Assembly: GCA_049582065.1 (NCBI GenBank)
Contig: JBAUTF010000094.1
Location: 1 to 31,535 of the forward strand
Reading direction: 5' to 3'
DNA length: 31,535 nt
From: DATKSS01 sp049582065
GTDB lineage: Bacteria; Chloroflexota; Dormibacteria; Dormibacterales; Dormibacteraceae
Part shown: positions 22,687 to 29,756 of the stretch, one piece after another
How positions within the stretch are numbered: position 1 is the first letter of the stretch
Layout of the letters: each line of letters starts with the position of its first letter
Made by a program: the position numbers and the translations under genes
Notes under the pieces: generated by a model
What the model was told of the DNA's origin: nothing
Databases searched by the model: none
The model's input: only the letters and a program-made list of their open reading frames with translations

Positions 22687-23815
22687 CGTCGTCATCGCGG
22701 GCGGCGGTGTCATGGGCTGCGCCCTGGCGTACCAACTCGCGAAGCGCAAGGTCGACGTGCTTCTGCTGGAGCGGGCGACCCTCGGTTCTCAATCCACCGG
22801 GAGGTGCGCGGGTGGCGTGAGGCAGCAGTTCTCGATGGAAGCCAACGTGCGGCTTCAGATGCTCTCCGTGAGGATGCTCAAGGACTTCGAGCACGAGACC
22901 GGCCACCCGGCCGACTTCCGCCAGATCGGCTACCTGTTCCTTTTGACCCTGCCCCAGCACGTAGAGGAGTTCCACCACAACATGGACATGTGGCAGCGTG
23001 TTGGCCTCAAGGACGCGCGCTGGGTCGACCCTGCCGACGCCGCCAGGATGGTCCCCGTGCTCAACGTCGACGACGTGCTCGGCTGCACGTTCTGTCCGAG
23101 CGACGGGATCGCCAGCCCGGCGGACGTGACGGCCGGCTACGCCGACTCGGCCCGGCGTTTGGGGGCGCGGCTCGAAGAAGGCGTCGAGGTGATCGGCATC
23201 GACGTGGCGGGGGGCCGGGTGCAGGGCGTCCGCACGTCGAAGGGCGACGTGGCGACCCGCGTGTTCTTCAACTGCACAGGCGCATGGTCCGCGTCGGTCG
23301 GGCAGATGGTGGGCCTCGAGATCCCAATCCTTCCCTACCGGCGCCACATCGTCATGACCGCGCCCTTCCCCGCCGTGTCGCGCACGAACCCGATGACCGT
23401 CGATTTCCGCACGTCTTTCTACTTCCACCCGGAGGGGGATGGGCTGCTGCTGGGGATGAGCGACCGCGAAGAGCCGCCCAACTTCAGCACCGAAGTGAAC
23501 TGGGACTTCCTGGAGAAGGTGTTCGAGGAGGCCGCGCGCCGCGCGCCGCTGCTGGCGGGCGCGGGCGTCAAGACGGCGTGGGCGGGCTTGTACGAGACCA
23601 CCCCGGATCAGCAGGCCATCCTCGGGCCGGCGGGCGAGCCCGAAGGATTCTGGTGCGCGGCGGGGTTCAGCGGCCACGGGTTCATGCAGGCGCCCGCAGC
23701 GGCGCTGCTGCTGTCTCAGCTGCTGCTCGACCACCAGTCCGAGGTCGACATATCGCCATTTGCGATCGCGCGCTTCGCCAAGGGCTCCCTGGTTCGCGAG
23801 AGGAACGTGATCTGA
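22673..23815 (+). CDS. FAD-dependent amine/amino-acid oxidoreductase (DAO family)
   Basis: About 380 residues. The FAD-binding Rossmann motif IAGGGVMGCALAYQLAK lies at 8-24, followed by LLLER at the end of strand 2. The central TGRCAGGVRQQFS and the C-terminal GLYETTPDQQAILGP, GFWCAAGFSGHGFMQAP are hallmarks of the glycine/sarcosine oxidase and D-amino-acid dehydrogenase group. It oxidises a C-N bond. The start is uncertain: ATG 22673 is chosen, ATG 22658 also fits; both lie inside the ureohydrolase end, so the genes overlap. Context with the ureohydrolase suggests oxidation of the amine it releases. Confidence 0.85.
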   Translation: MESADVVIAGGGVMGCALAYQLAKRKVDVLLLERATLGSQSTGRCAGGVRQQFSMEANVRLQMLSVRMLKDFEHETGHPADFRQIGYLFLLTLPQHVEEFHHNMDMWQRVGLKDARWVDPADAARMVPVLNVDDVLGCTFCPSDGIASPADVTAGYADSARRLGARLEEGVEVIGIDVAGGRVQGVRTSKGDVATRVFFNCTGAWSASVGQMVGLEIPILPYRRHIVMTAPFPAVSRTNPMTVDFRTSFYFHPEGDGLLLGMSDREEPPNFSTEVNWDFLEKVFEEAARRAPLLAGAGVKTAWAGLYETTPDQQAILGPAGEPEGFWCAAGFSGHGFMQAPAAALLLSQLLLDHQSEVDISPFAIARFAKGSLVRERNVI

Positions 23816-23834
23816 GCTAGCGCAGGACGCTAGC
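23816..23834. terminator. Small hairpin between convergent genes
   Basis: GCTAGCG, loop CAGGA, CGCTAGC: a perfect 7-bp stem directly after the FAD oxidoreductase stop. It includes the stop of the opposite-strand gene. No T-run follows on either strand, so a terminator role is weakly supported. Confidence 0.35.
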
Positions 23835-24054
23835 GGCGGAAGATCAACGCCAGGACCATGAGCGCCACGCCGCCCGCCAGCAGGATCCCGGAGCATCCGA
23901 CCTGGACGACCGTGTAGACGATGCCCCCGCTCGACGCGTAGGTCTCCGAGTACCTCAGGCGGCGGCGAGTCCGAACGGCCGCAGCGATGCCCGCGAGCCC
24001 GACCAACAGGGCCAGGAGGCCCAACCCGAATCCCCCCGCGCTTTGGCCGAACAC
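23830..24054 (-). CDS. Small two-helix membrane protein
   Basis: A 74-residue protein with two hydrophobic segments, GLGLLALLVGLAGIAAAV at 9-26 and GGIVYTVVQVGCSGILLAGGVALMVLALIF at about 43-72, joined by a basic loop RTRRRLRY. GTG start at 24054; CATACT lies 8 nt upstream and it diverges from the next gene across 49 bp. I do not recognise a family. Length, topology and its own upstream region support a genuine gene. Confidence 0.55.
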   Translation of the reverse strand: MFGQSAGGFGLGLLALLVGLAGIAAAVRTRRRLRYSETYASSGGIVYTVVQVGCSGILLAGGVALMVLALIFRR

Positions 24055-24089
24055 TGTCTCTCAGTATGCCTTCAGCCGGGAGGAGCCTC

Positions 24090-24095
24090 TACGAT
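24090..24095 (+). promoter_or_regulatory. -10-like hexamer of the NDUFA9-like gene
   Basis: TACGAT, 8 nt before the GTG at 24104, repeats the leaderless spacing of other genes. A purine-rich GGGAGGAG lies about 20 nt upstream, too far for normal ribosome binding. Confidence 0.35.
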
Positions 24096-24103
24096 TCAGA
24101 CCC

Positions 24104-25006
24104 GTGGCACGGATCCTCCTGCTTGGCTCGACCGGATTTTTCGGGCGCGGCGTCGCGCATAGGCTGATCGACGGAGGGCATCAGCTCAGGGTCCTGGTCC
24201 GCGACCCGATGAAAGCCGCCGCCTTCAAGGTGCGCGGCGCGCAGGTGATGGTCGGCGATGCGCTCAACCCTTCCGCCGTCGTGCAGGCTGCGCAAGGCGT
24301 CGAGCACGTCATCAGCCTGGTCGCGGTGCGGCGGAACCGGCCGCAGTCATACCTCGCGGTGAACGTCGACGGTGCGCGCATCGTCGGCGAGGCGGCCAAG
24401 GCCGCGGGGGTCAGGTCCGTGGTCTTCGTCAGCGCCATCGGCGCGCGCCTCGATGCGCACTATAAGTACCTGACCTCACGCTGGATGGGGGAGCAGGAGC
24501 TGGCCAAGACCGGGGTCGCGGGAACGATACTGCGCTTTTCGCTCGTGCTGGCCGAGGAGGGCGGAGTTCTCGACGCCTTCGAGCGCGCCGCCCATTTCGG
24601 ACCGTTCCTCATCATCCCCGGCAGTGGCCAGGCTACTTTCCAGCCGATCCTGCGAGAAGATGCCGCGCGGTGCGTGGTGGAGACCATCGACCGGCCGGAG
24701 CTGCTGGGCAAGATCATCGAGCTCGGCGGCCCCGAGGTCGTGACCTATGAGCAGATGTTCGACTGGTTCATCCAGGCCCGCGGCATCAAGAAGCCCAAGC
24801 TCAAGCTTCCGGTCGCGCTGCTGCTGCCGGGGGCGATTGTGATGGAGACCCTTTTCAAGGACCCGGTCGTCACACCGGACGAGATCAACACGCTCCAGCT
24901 GCCGAATGTGGCTGACGGAATCGATTCCGTCAGCTCCCACTACGGTTGGCGTCCTGCCGCGCCCGGCTCCTGGGCCACGGTCCACTGGAAGAAGCCGGCC
25001 CGCTGA
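24104..25006 (+). CDS. NAD(P)-binding atypical SDR, complex I NDUFA9-like
   Basis: A 300-residue atypical short-chain dehydrogenase. The N-terminal GSTGFFGRGVAHRLIDGG carries the GxxGxxG loop at 8-14; NVDGARIVGEAAKAAGVRSVVFVSAIGA is the next family block, and no Tyr-x-x-x-Lys pair is in the usual place (HYKYLTSRWMGE instead). This pattern is typical of NmrA/NDUFA9-like proteins that bind a nucleotide for structural or redox-sensing reasons. No respiratory complex gene is near. I set the start at GTG 24104, since the frame upstream crosses the promoter region. Confidence 0.82.
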   Translation: MARILLLGSTGFFGRGVAHRLIDGGHQLRVLVRDPMKAAAFKVRGAQVMVGDALNPSAVVQAAQGVEHVISLVAVRRNRPQSYLAVNVDGARIVGEAAKAAGVRSVVFVSAIGARLDAHYKYLTSRWMGEQELAKTGVAGTILRFSLVLAEEGGVLDAFERAAHFGPFLIIPGSGQATFQPILREDAARCVVETIDRPELLGKIIELGGPEVVTYEQMFDWFIQARGIKKPKLKLPVALLLPGAIVMETLFKDPVVTPDEINTLQLPNVADGIDSVSSHYGWRPAAPGSWATVHWKKPAR

Positions 25007-25548
25007 AGCTGCGCGCGTTCTTCGGGCTGCCCGTGCCCGAAACGCGTCGCGAGCTGCTGTCCCGCTACGTGGCGGCGTGCGCTTCCATCACACCGGAGTT
25101 CCGCTGGGTCGTGGCGGCTAACCTGCACCTGACGGTGCGGTTCATCGGTTCGGTCGAGCGCGAGCTCGTCGAGAGCATCGCCGACAGCCTGGGGGCGGCC
25201 GGCCTGCGGGGCTTCGAGCTCGAGCTGGGCGATCTCGGGACCTTCAGGCGCGGCCGGCTCGTACGCGTCGTGTGGCTGGGTTTGCGCTCTGGAGCCGAGC
25301 AGGCCGCCGAACTGGCGGCAAGGGTCGAGGCCGCGTGCGCCCGTGCCGGCCTCGAGCCTGAGGCGCGCGCCTTCCAGCCGCACCTGACCCTGGCGCGAGC
25401 CCGAGGTCGCGACGGCGGCGTCCTGCCCATGCTGCCGGAGGCGCCGCCGGTCGAGCCGTGGCGCGCCCGAGAGCTGGTGCTGTATCAAAGCCGCCTGGGA
25501 CGGGCGGGCGCGGTTTACGAGCCGGTTCGGGTCCTAAGCCTGGATTGA
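24946..25548 (+). CDS. thpR: RNA 2',3'-cyclic phosphodiesterase (2H family, ThpR-like)
   Basis: Up to 200 residues. Two HxT motifs, HLT at 61-63 and HLT at 146-148, spaced about 85 residues, define the 2H phosphoesterase fold; the opening LRAFFGLPVPETRRELL matches ThpR ('RLFxAlxlP'). The enzyme opens 2',3'-cyclic phosphates at RNA ends. The start is unclear: no ATG or GTG lies near the beginning of homology at about 25003, the listed TTG at 24946 is inside the preceding gene, and CTG 25003 is an alternative. The 3' end overlaps the convergent gene by 15 bp. Confidence 0.8.
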   Translation: MASCRARLLGHGPLEEAGPLKLRAFFGLPVPETRRELLSRYVAACASITPEFRWVVAANLHLTVRFIGSVERELVESIADSLGAAGLRGFELELGDLGTFRRGRLVRVVWLGLRSGAEQAAELAARVEAACARAGLEPEARAFQPHLTLARARGRDGGVLPMLPEAPPVEPWRARELVLYQSRLGRAGAVYEPVRVLSLD

Positions 25549-25941
25549 GGCGGCTCCCGCTTCGGCGCACTCGAGGTCTTGCTCAGGGCGCGCGCCGCTG
25601 ACGCCGACGGCCCCCATCACGGCGCCGCCGCGCTTGATCAGTGCAGAGCCGGGCCCGGGGATTAGCGGCACCCGTGCGAGGCGGTCGGCCGCCTTGAAGA
25701 AGCCGGGCCTGTCCTGTGCCGTCTGCGCCAGCCAACCGCCGTCGCGCAGGAACATCGCCGCGCCGACGGCCTTGGCCTCGGCGATCTGGGGCGAGATCGG
25801 CGGGGCGCCGTCCATGCGTCCCAGGGCGACGAGCAACCCGCCGGCATCGACGACGGCCACGGTAACCTTCACGTCGAGCTCCGCGGCCTTCGCGTGGACG
25901 CGGGCCATGGCTTTCTGGGCGTCCGCAAGGGTCAGCTCCAT
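25534..25941 (-). CDS. GlcG/HbpS-like heme-degrading family protein
   Basis: A 135-residue soluble protein of the DUF336 (GlcG/HbpS) type. VKVTVAVVDAGGLLVALGRMDGAPPISPQIAEAKAVGAAMF at about 24-65 is the defining block, followed by PGPGSALIKRGGAVMGAVGVSGARPEQDLECAEAG. Some relatives bind or degrade heme; others sit in glycolate or propanediol clusters with unknown function. No such cluster is seen here. It overlaps the ThpR-like gene tail by 15 bp and starts 17 bp from the divergent SDR. Confidence 0.82.
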   Translation of the reverse strand: MELTLADAQKAMARVHAKAAELDVKVTVAVVDAGGLLVALGRMDGAPPISPQIAEAKAVGAAMFLRDGGWLAQTAQDRPGFFKAADRLARVPLIPGPGSALIKRGGAVMGAVGVSGARPEQDLECAEAGAASIQA

Positions 25942-25958
25942 CTACCCTGTAGTCTCGC

Positions 25959-26723
25959 ATGGACCTGGGTGGGCGGGTTGCCATCGTGACGGGCGGTGGG
26001 ACGGGCATCGGTCGCTCGGTCTCGATGCGTCTCGCGAAGTCCGGCGCGAAGGCGGTGCTGGTCAACTACTCGCGCTCGGCCAAGGACGCGGAGTCGACCG
26101 CGCACGAGCTGCAGGAGCTCGGTGTCGAAGCGGTCGCGCACCGGGCCGATGTCGCCGATGAGACGGCGGTCAAAAGAATGGTCGCTGAGTGCGTCGAACG
26201 TTTCGGCGTGGTGGACCTCCTCGTCAACAACGCCGGCACCACGCACTTCATCCCGCACTCGGACCTCGAGGCGCTGACCGACGAGGTATGGGACGAGATC
26301 CTCAGTGTCAACCTCAAAGGGACCTTCTACTGCTGCCGAGCCGCGGCGCCCGAGCTTCGGAAGAGGAACGGGGCGATCGTCAACGTCGCCTCGATCTCCG
26401 CCCATCGCGCGACGGGCTCGTCGATCGCTTATGCGGTCTCGAAAGCGGGCATCGTGCAGCTGACTCGAGCTCTCGCTCTCTCGCTCGCGCCCGAAGTCCG
26501 GGTGAACTCTGTATCGCCGGGACTCGTATCCACGCGATGGTTTCGAAGCCGGTTCGGCGACGACGCTGCTCTCGCGCAAGAGGAGTCGTTCGCGAAGTCC
26601 ACGCCGCTGCAGCGCATCGCATCACCCGAGGACGTCGCGCAGGCCGTGGTCTCACTCCTCGAGAACGACCTGATCACCGGGCAGGACCTGGTCGTCGACG
26701 GCGGCAAGAACATCCTTTACTGA
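25959..26723 (+). CDS. SDR-family oxidoreductase (FabG-like)
   Basis: A 254-residue classical SDR. Cofactor motif TGGGTGIG at 11-18, NNAG at 90-93, catalytic Ser145, Tyr158 and Lys162 (YAVSK) are complete; LITGQDLVVDGGKNI is the typical C-terminal strand. NYSRS after strand 2 suits NADP(H). It is unlike the SDR at 2995 in the substrate region, so the two are not recent duplicates. TACCCT lies 10 nt before the ATG. Substrate unknown. Confidence 0.88.
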   Translation: MDLGGRVAIVTGGGTGIGRSVSMRLAKSGAKAVLVNYSRSAKDAESTAHELQELGVEAVAHRADVADETAVKRMVAECVERFGVVDLLVNNAGTTHFIPHSDLEALTDEVWDEILSVNLKGTFYCCRAAAPELRKRNGAIVNVASISAHRATGSSIAYAVSKAGIVQLTRALALSLAPEVRVNSVSPGLVSTRWFRSRFGDDAALAQEESFAKSTPLQRIASPEDVAQAVVSLLENDLITGQDLVVDGGKNILY

Positions 26724-26778
26724 TTGGAATTCGCGCAGGCTACTTCTTGACGGTTGGCAGCGAACTGACTTTTGGGGC

Positions 26779-26807
26779 TTGCGCATTGTTATGGGTCCAA
26801 TTACTGT
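26779..26807 (+). promoter_or_regulatory. Possible promoter of a small RNA or long leader
   Basis: TTGCGC (26779-26784) and TACTGT (26802-26807) with a 17-bp spacer predict a start near 26814, just where folding potential begins. The -35 matches consensus at only three of six bases. Confidence 0.4.
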
Positions 26808-26813
26808 TGGCAA

Positions 26814-26904
26814 CGGCCCCGAGGGAAACGTTCGAGGGGGCAGGAACAGGCCGCAAGGCCGGTACCAGCCCTCAAGAGGCGATCCGTCGGGGTCATTTGT
26901 TTTT
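26814..26904 (+). ncRNA. Candidate structured small RNA or leader before the GT2 gene
   Basis: In the 220-bp gap after the SDR, from about 26814 the RNA can fold GCCCCGA/TCG...GGGGC, or alternatively GAGGG...GC with GCCCTC enclosing a 7x7 internal loop (AGGAACA/GGTACCA) capped by GGCC-GCAA-GGCC, a GNRA tetraloop (26849-26860). Then GATCC-GTCG-GGGTC (26881-26894) is followed by TTTGTTTTT (26896-26904), like an intrinsic terminator with a weak stem. I match it to no riboswitch or RNA family I know. No convincing ORF covers it. Bases 26724-26778 show nothing else. Confidence 0.35.
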
Positions 26905-26929
26905 GCGCCGGAATCTCGGTTCTCCGCGT

Positions 26930-26935
26930 TAGGCT
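26930..26935 (+). promoter_or_regulatory. -10-like hexamer of the GT2 operon
   Basis: TAGGCT, 8 nt before the ATG at 26944, no Shine-Dalgarno. If used, the glycosyltransferase operon has its own leaderless start independent of the upstream candidate RNA. Confidence 0.35.
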
Positions 26936-26943
26936 GAGCGCCG

Positions 26944-28155
26944 ATGAAGGTCGCCCAGAGCGCCCCCCGACAAGCCGACCCTGCGATGCCGCAGGCCGTC
27001 GAGGTCTCGATCGTGATGCCGTGCCTGGACGAGGCCGAGACACTGGCCGCCTGCATCAGCAAGGCGAGGCGGGCGATCGAGAAGCACGGGCTGTCCGCGG
27101 AGATCGTGGTCGCCGACAACGGCAGCACCGACGGTTCGCAGGTCATCGCACGGGAGCTCGGCGCGCGCGTGGTCGACGTGGCTAGAAAGGGATACGGCAG
27201 TGCGCTGATCGGCGGCATCGATGCGGCTCGCGGTGGGATCGTGATCATGGGCGACGCCGACGACAGCTACGACTTTGCCGCGATCGAGCCACTGGTCGAA
27301 AAGGTCCGCGACGGCTTCGACCTGGTGGTCGGGAACCGCTTCGCCGGCGGTATCGAGAGCGGCGCCATGCCCTGGTCGCACCGGTGGGTGGGCAACCCGG
27401 TGCTGACCTGGATCAGCCGCGTCTTCTTCCAGACGCCGGTCGGCGACATGCACTGTGGCCTGCGAGGTTTCCGCAAAGACGCCTACGACCGGATGCGTCT
27501 TCGCGCGACCGGCATGGAGTTCGCGAGCGAGATGGTGATCAAGGCGTCGCTCCAGCGCATGAAGATCGCCGAGGTGCCGGTCACGCTGAGCCCCGACGGG
27601 CGCTCGCGCCCCCCGCACCTGCGCACCTGGCGTGACGGATGGCGCCACCTGCGTTTCATGCTGCTGTTCAGCCCCCGCTGGCTGTTCCTCTACCCAGGCT
27701 TGGCCGTATTCGTCGCCAGCATGGCTGTGGGCGCCTGGCTGGAGACCGGGCCTGTCTACATCGGCCATGTTCGATTCGACATCCACACGCTCGTGCTGGC
27801 CGGTTTCGGTTGCCTGGTCGGTTATCAGCTGATCGTTTTCGCCGTCTTCACCAAGGTGTTTGCGATGCAGCAGGGCTTTCATCCCAGGAACGCCACCTAC
27901 AGCACACTCTTTCGCCATGTGCGCCTGGAGACCGGGCTGCTCGTCGGCGCCGTGATGTTCTTGCTCGGCGTGGTGGGGACGCTGGCCGCGGTCATTTCGT
28001 GGCGGTCGGCGGGGTTCGGTTCGCTCAACCCCTCGACGACGATGCGCGAGGTCATCCCGGCCGCCGTGTTGTTCACCCTCGGCGTGCAGACGATTTTCGC
28101 CAGCTTCTTCCTGAGCATCCTGGGCATCGACAACGAAGCCGACGGCGTGGTTTAG
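26944..28155 (+). CDS. GT2 glycosyltransferase with C-terminal membrane domain
   Basis: A 403-residue enzyme. The catalytic domain starts at VSIVMPCLDEAETL; DNGSTDGS at 58-65 and the metal-binding DADD at 104-107 mark a GT-A fold; GLRGFRKDAY follows as in polyprenyl-phosphate glycosyltransferases of the dolichol-phosphate mannose synthase type. From about 235 to 395 there are four hydrophobic segments that anchor it in the membrane. It probably moves a sugar from a nucleotide donor to a lipid carrier. First gene of a three-gene set with the GMC oxidoreductase, 17 bp downstream, and an epimerase. Confidence 0.87.
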   Translation: MKVAQSAPRQADPAMPQAVEVSIVMPCLDEAETLAACISKARRAIEKHGLSAEIVVADNGSTDGSQVIARELGARVVDVARKGYGSALIGGIDAARGGIVIMGDADDSYDFAAIEPLVEKVRDGFDLVVGNRFAGGIESGAMPWSHRWVGNPVLTWISRVFFQTPVGDMHCGLRGFRKDAYDRMRLRATGMEFASEMVIKASLQRMKIAEVPVTLSPDGRSRPPHLRTWRDGWRHLRFMLLFSPRWLFLYPGLAVFVASMAVGAWLETGPVYIGHVRFDIHTLVLAGFGCLVGYQLIVFAVFTKVFAMQQGFHPRNATYSTLFRHVRLETGLLVGAVMFLLGVVGTLAAVISWRSAGFGSLNPSTTMREVIPAAVLFTLGVQTIFASFFLSILGIDNEADGVV

Positions 28156-28172
28156 GAGCGCGTTCGCCCCAG

Positions 28173-29756
28173 ATGTTCTGCGTTGTCGGTTCGGGTCCAG
28201 CCGGCGTCGCGTGCGCGCAGGCTCTGCTCAAGGCCGGCGAGAAGGTGACATTGCTGGACGCGGGCACCCAGCTCGAACCGGAGCGCGACGCGCGCCTCGC
28301 ATCGCTGCGAGCAATTCCCCACCAGCAGTGGACCCCGGCGTCGCTGGCCTTCTTGCGCGACGGCGTCACCGTCACCGCCGGCGGCATCCCCATGAAGCGC
28401 GCGTATGGCTCGGATTTCCCTTTCCGGGAACCGGTGCCTCTTCCCATGGCGCACCACCGTGCAGAGGGCCAACCCTCCTACGCCCGAGGCGGCCTGAGCA
28501 ATGTCTGGGGGGCGAGCGTCCTGCCGTTTCGAAGCCAGGACATGGGCGGGTGGCCGATCGGCATCGAGAACCTCGAGGCGCACTACCGCGCAGTGCTGAA
28601 CGCGATGCCCCTGTCCGCGCGCGTGGATCGGCTGGGCCAGAAATTTCCTCTCTACCACGACCACCCGGCGGCGCTCCGGGAGAGCAGCCAGGCCGCGGCG
28701 CTGCTGCGTGACCTCGAGGCGGGGCACGCGGGGCTACTTGACCACGGCATCTGGTTCGGGACATCCCGCCTCGCCGTCCAGGGGAGCTCCAATGGGCGCC
28801 CCGGGTGCGTCTATTGCGCCCAGTGCATGTACGGCTGCCCTTTCGGCTACATCTACAACTCGGCCGACATGATCGACCGGCTTGGAGCCGACGGTGGTTT
28901 CGAATACCGCCCCGGCGTGCTGGCGGAAGAGGTGGCGGAGACGGGGGGCGGGGTCGTCGTGAAAGGTCGCGACCTGGACACGGGTGCACCGTTCGATATG
29001 CGGGCGGACCGCGTGTTTCTCGCCTGCGGCGTCTTCTCCACCGCGCGCGTGCTGCTCGCCTCTCTCGACGCGTACGGGAAGGCGGTCCACGCGCTCGACA
29101 ACTGCTATTTCCTTTTTCCGCTGCTCCGTTATCGCGGCCAGAAAGAGGCGGCGCGTGAATCGCTGCACACCCTCGCCCAGGTTTTCCTGGAGATTGAAGA
29201 CCCCACCATCGGTCCGCACACCACCCATCTCCAGGTGTACACGCACAACGAGCTGTTCCGAAAGCAGGTCCGCAACATGCTCGGGACCCTGGACGGGCCG
29301 CTCGGCCCGGTGGTCGAGCGCTTGCTCTTGACCCGCATGCTGCTGGTCCAGGGCTACCTCCACTCCGACCTCTCGCCCGGGATGACGCTGACGCTTGCCC
29401 GTGGTGAGAGCGGGGGACCCGCCGTTCTCGAGGTGGCCATCCAACCCAATCCGAGGACCCGTCCCGCCGTTTCGGCGGTGCTCCGGCGCCTGCGGGCGGA
29501 GCGCAGCTCCCTGCGGGCCATTCCTCTCGGCCAGGCGTTGAGGATCGGGGCGCCCGGCCGTGGCTTCCACACCGGCGGCACGTTTCCCATGCGCTCGTCC
29601 CCTGGCCCCTTCGAGACGGACACCATGGGGCGTCCTTTCGGCATGTCGCGCGTGCACGTCGTGGACGCCAGCGTGCTCCCAGCCCTTCCCGCCACCACCA
29701 TCACGCTCAGCGTCATGGCGAACGCTCACCGGATCGGTTCGGAGGCCGCCGCTTGA
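28173..29756 (+). CDS. GMC-family FAD oxidoreductase with ferredoxin-like Cys cluster
   Basis: A 527-residue flavoprotein. The FAD motif GSGPAGVACAQALLKAG is at 6-22; FHTGGTFPM and VHVVDASVLPALPATTITLSVMANAHRI form the GMC C-terminal substrate and FAD region, with Thr where many members have Asn-Pro. Residues 212-223 read CVYCAQCMYGCP, a CxxCxxCxxxCP pattern identical to that holding a 4Fe-4S cluster in ferredoxins; Cys-rich stretches exist in some other GMC proteins too. The frame extends upstream inside the GT2 gene, but homology begins at ATG 28173. Its substrate may be the sugar or lipid product of the neighbouring genes (inference). Confidence 0.82.
   Translation: MFCVVGSGPAGVACAQALLKAGEKVTLLDAGTQLEPERDARLASLRAIPHQQWTPASLAFLRDGVTVTAGGIPMKRAYGSDFPFREPVPLPMAHHRAEGQPSYARGGLSNVWGASVLPFRSQDMGGWPIGIENLEAHYRAVLNAMPLSARVDRLGQKFPLYHDHPAALRESSQAAALLRDLEAGHAGLLDHGIWFGTSRLAVQGSSNGRPGCVYCAQCMYGCPFGYIYNSADMIDRLGADGGFEYRPGVLAEEVAETGGGVVVKGRDLDTGAPFDMRADRVFLACGVFSTARVLLASLDAYGKAVHALDNCYFLFPLLRYRGQKEAARESLHTLAQVFLEIEDPTIGPHTTHLQVYTHNELFRKQVRNMLGTLDGPLGPVVERLLLTRMLLVQGYLHSDLSPGMTLTLARGESGGPAVLEVAIQPNPRTRPAVSAVLRRLRAERSSLRAIPLGQALRIGAPGRGFHTGGTFPMRSSPGPFETDTMGRPFGMSRVHVVDASVLPALPATTITLSVMANAHRIGSEAAA

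Noticed and set aside
26814..26894. Known RNAs or riboswitches (SRP RNA, RNase P, tmRNA, cobalamin, c-di-GMP, ykkC)
   Set aside because: Diagnostic core sequences of these classes are missing; only a generic GNRA-capped stem is shared.
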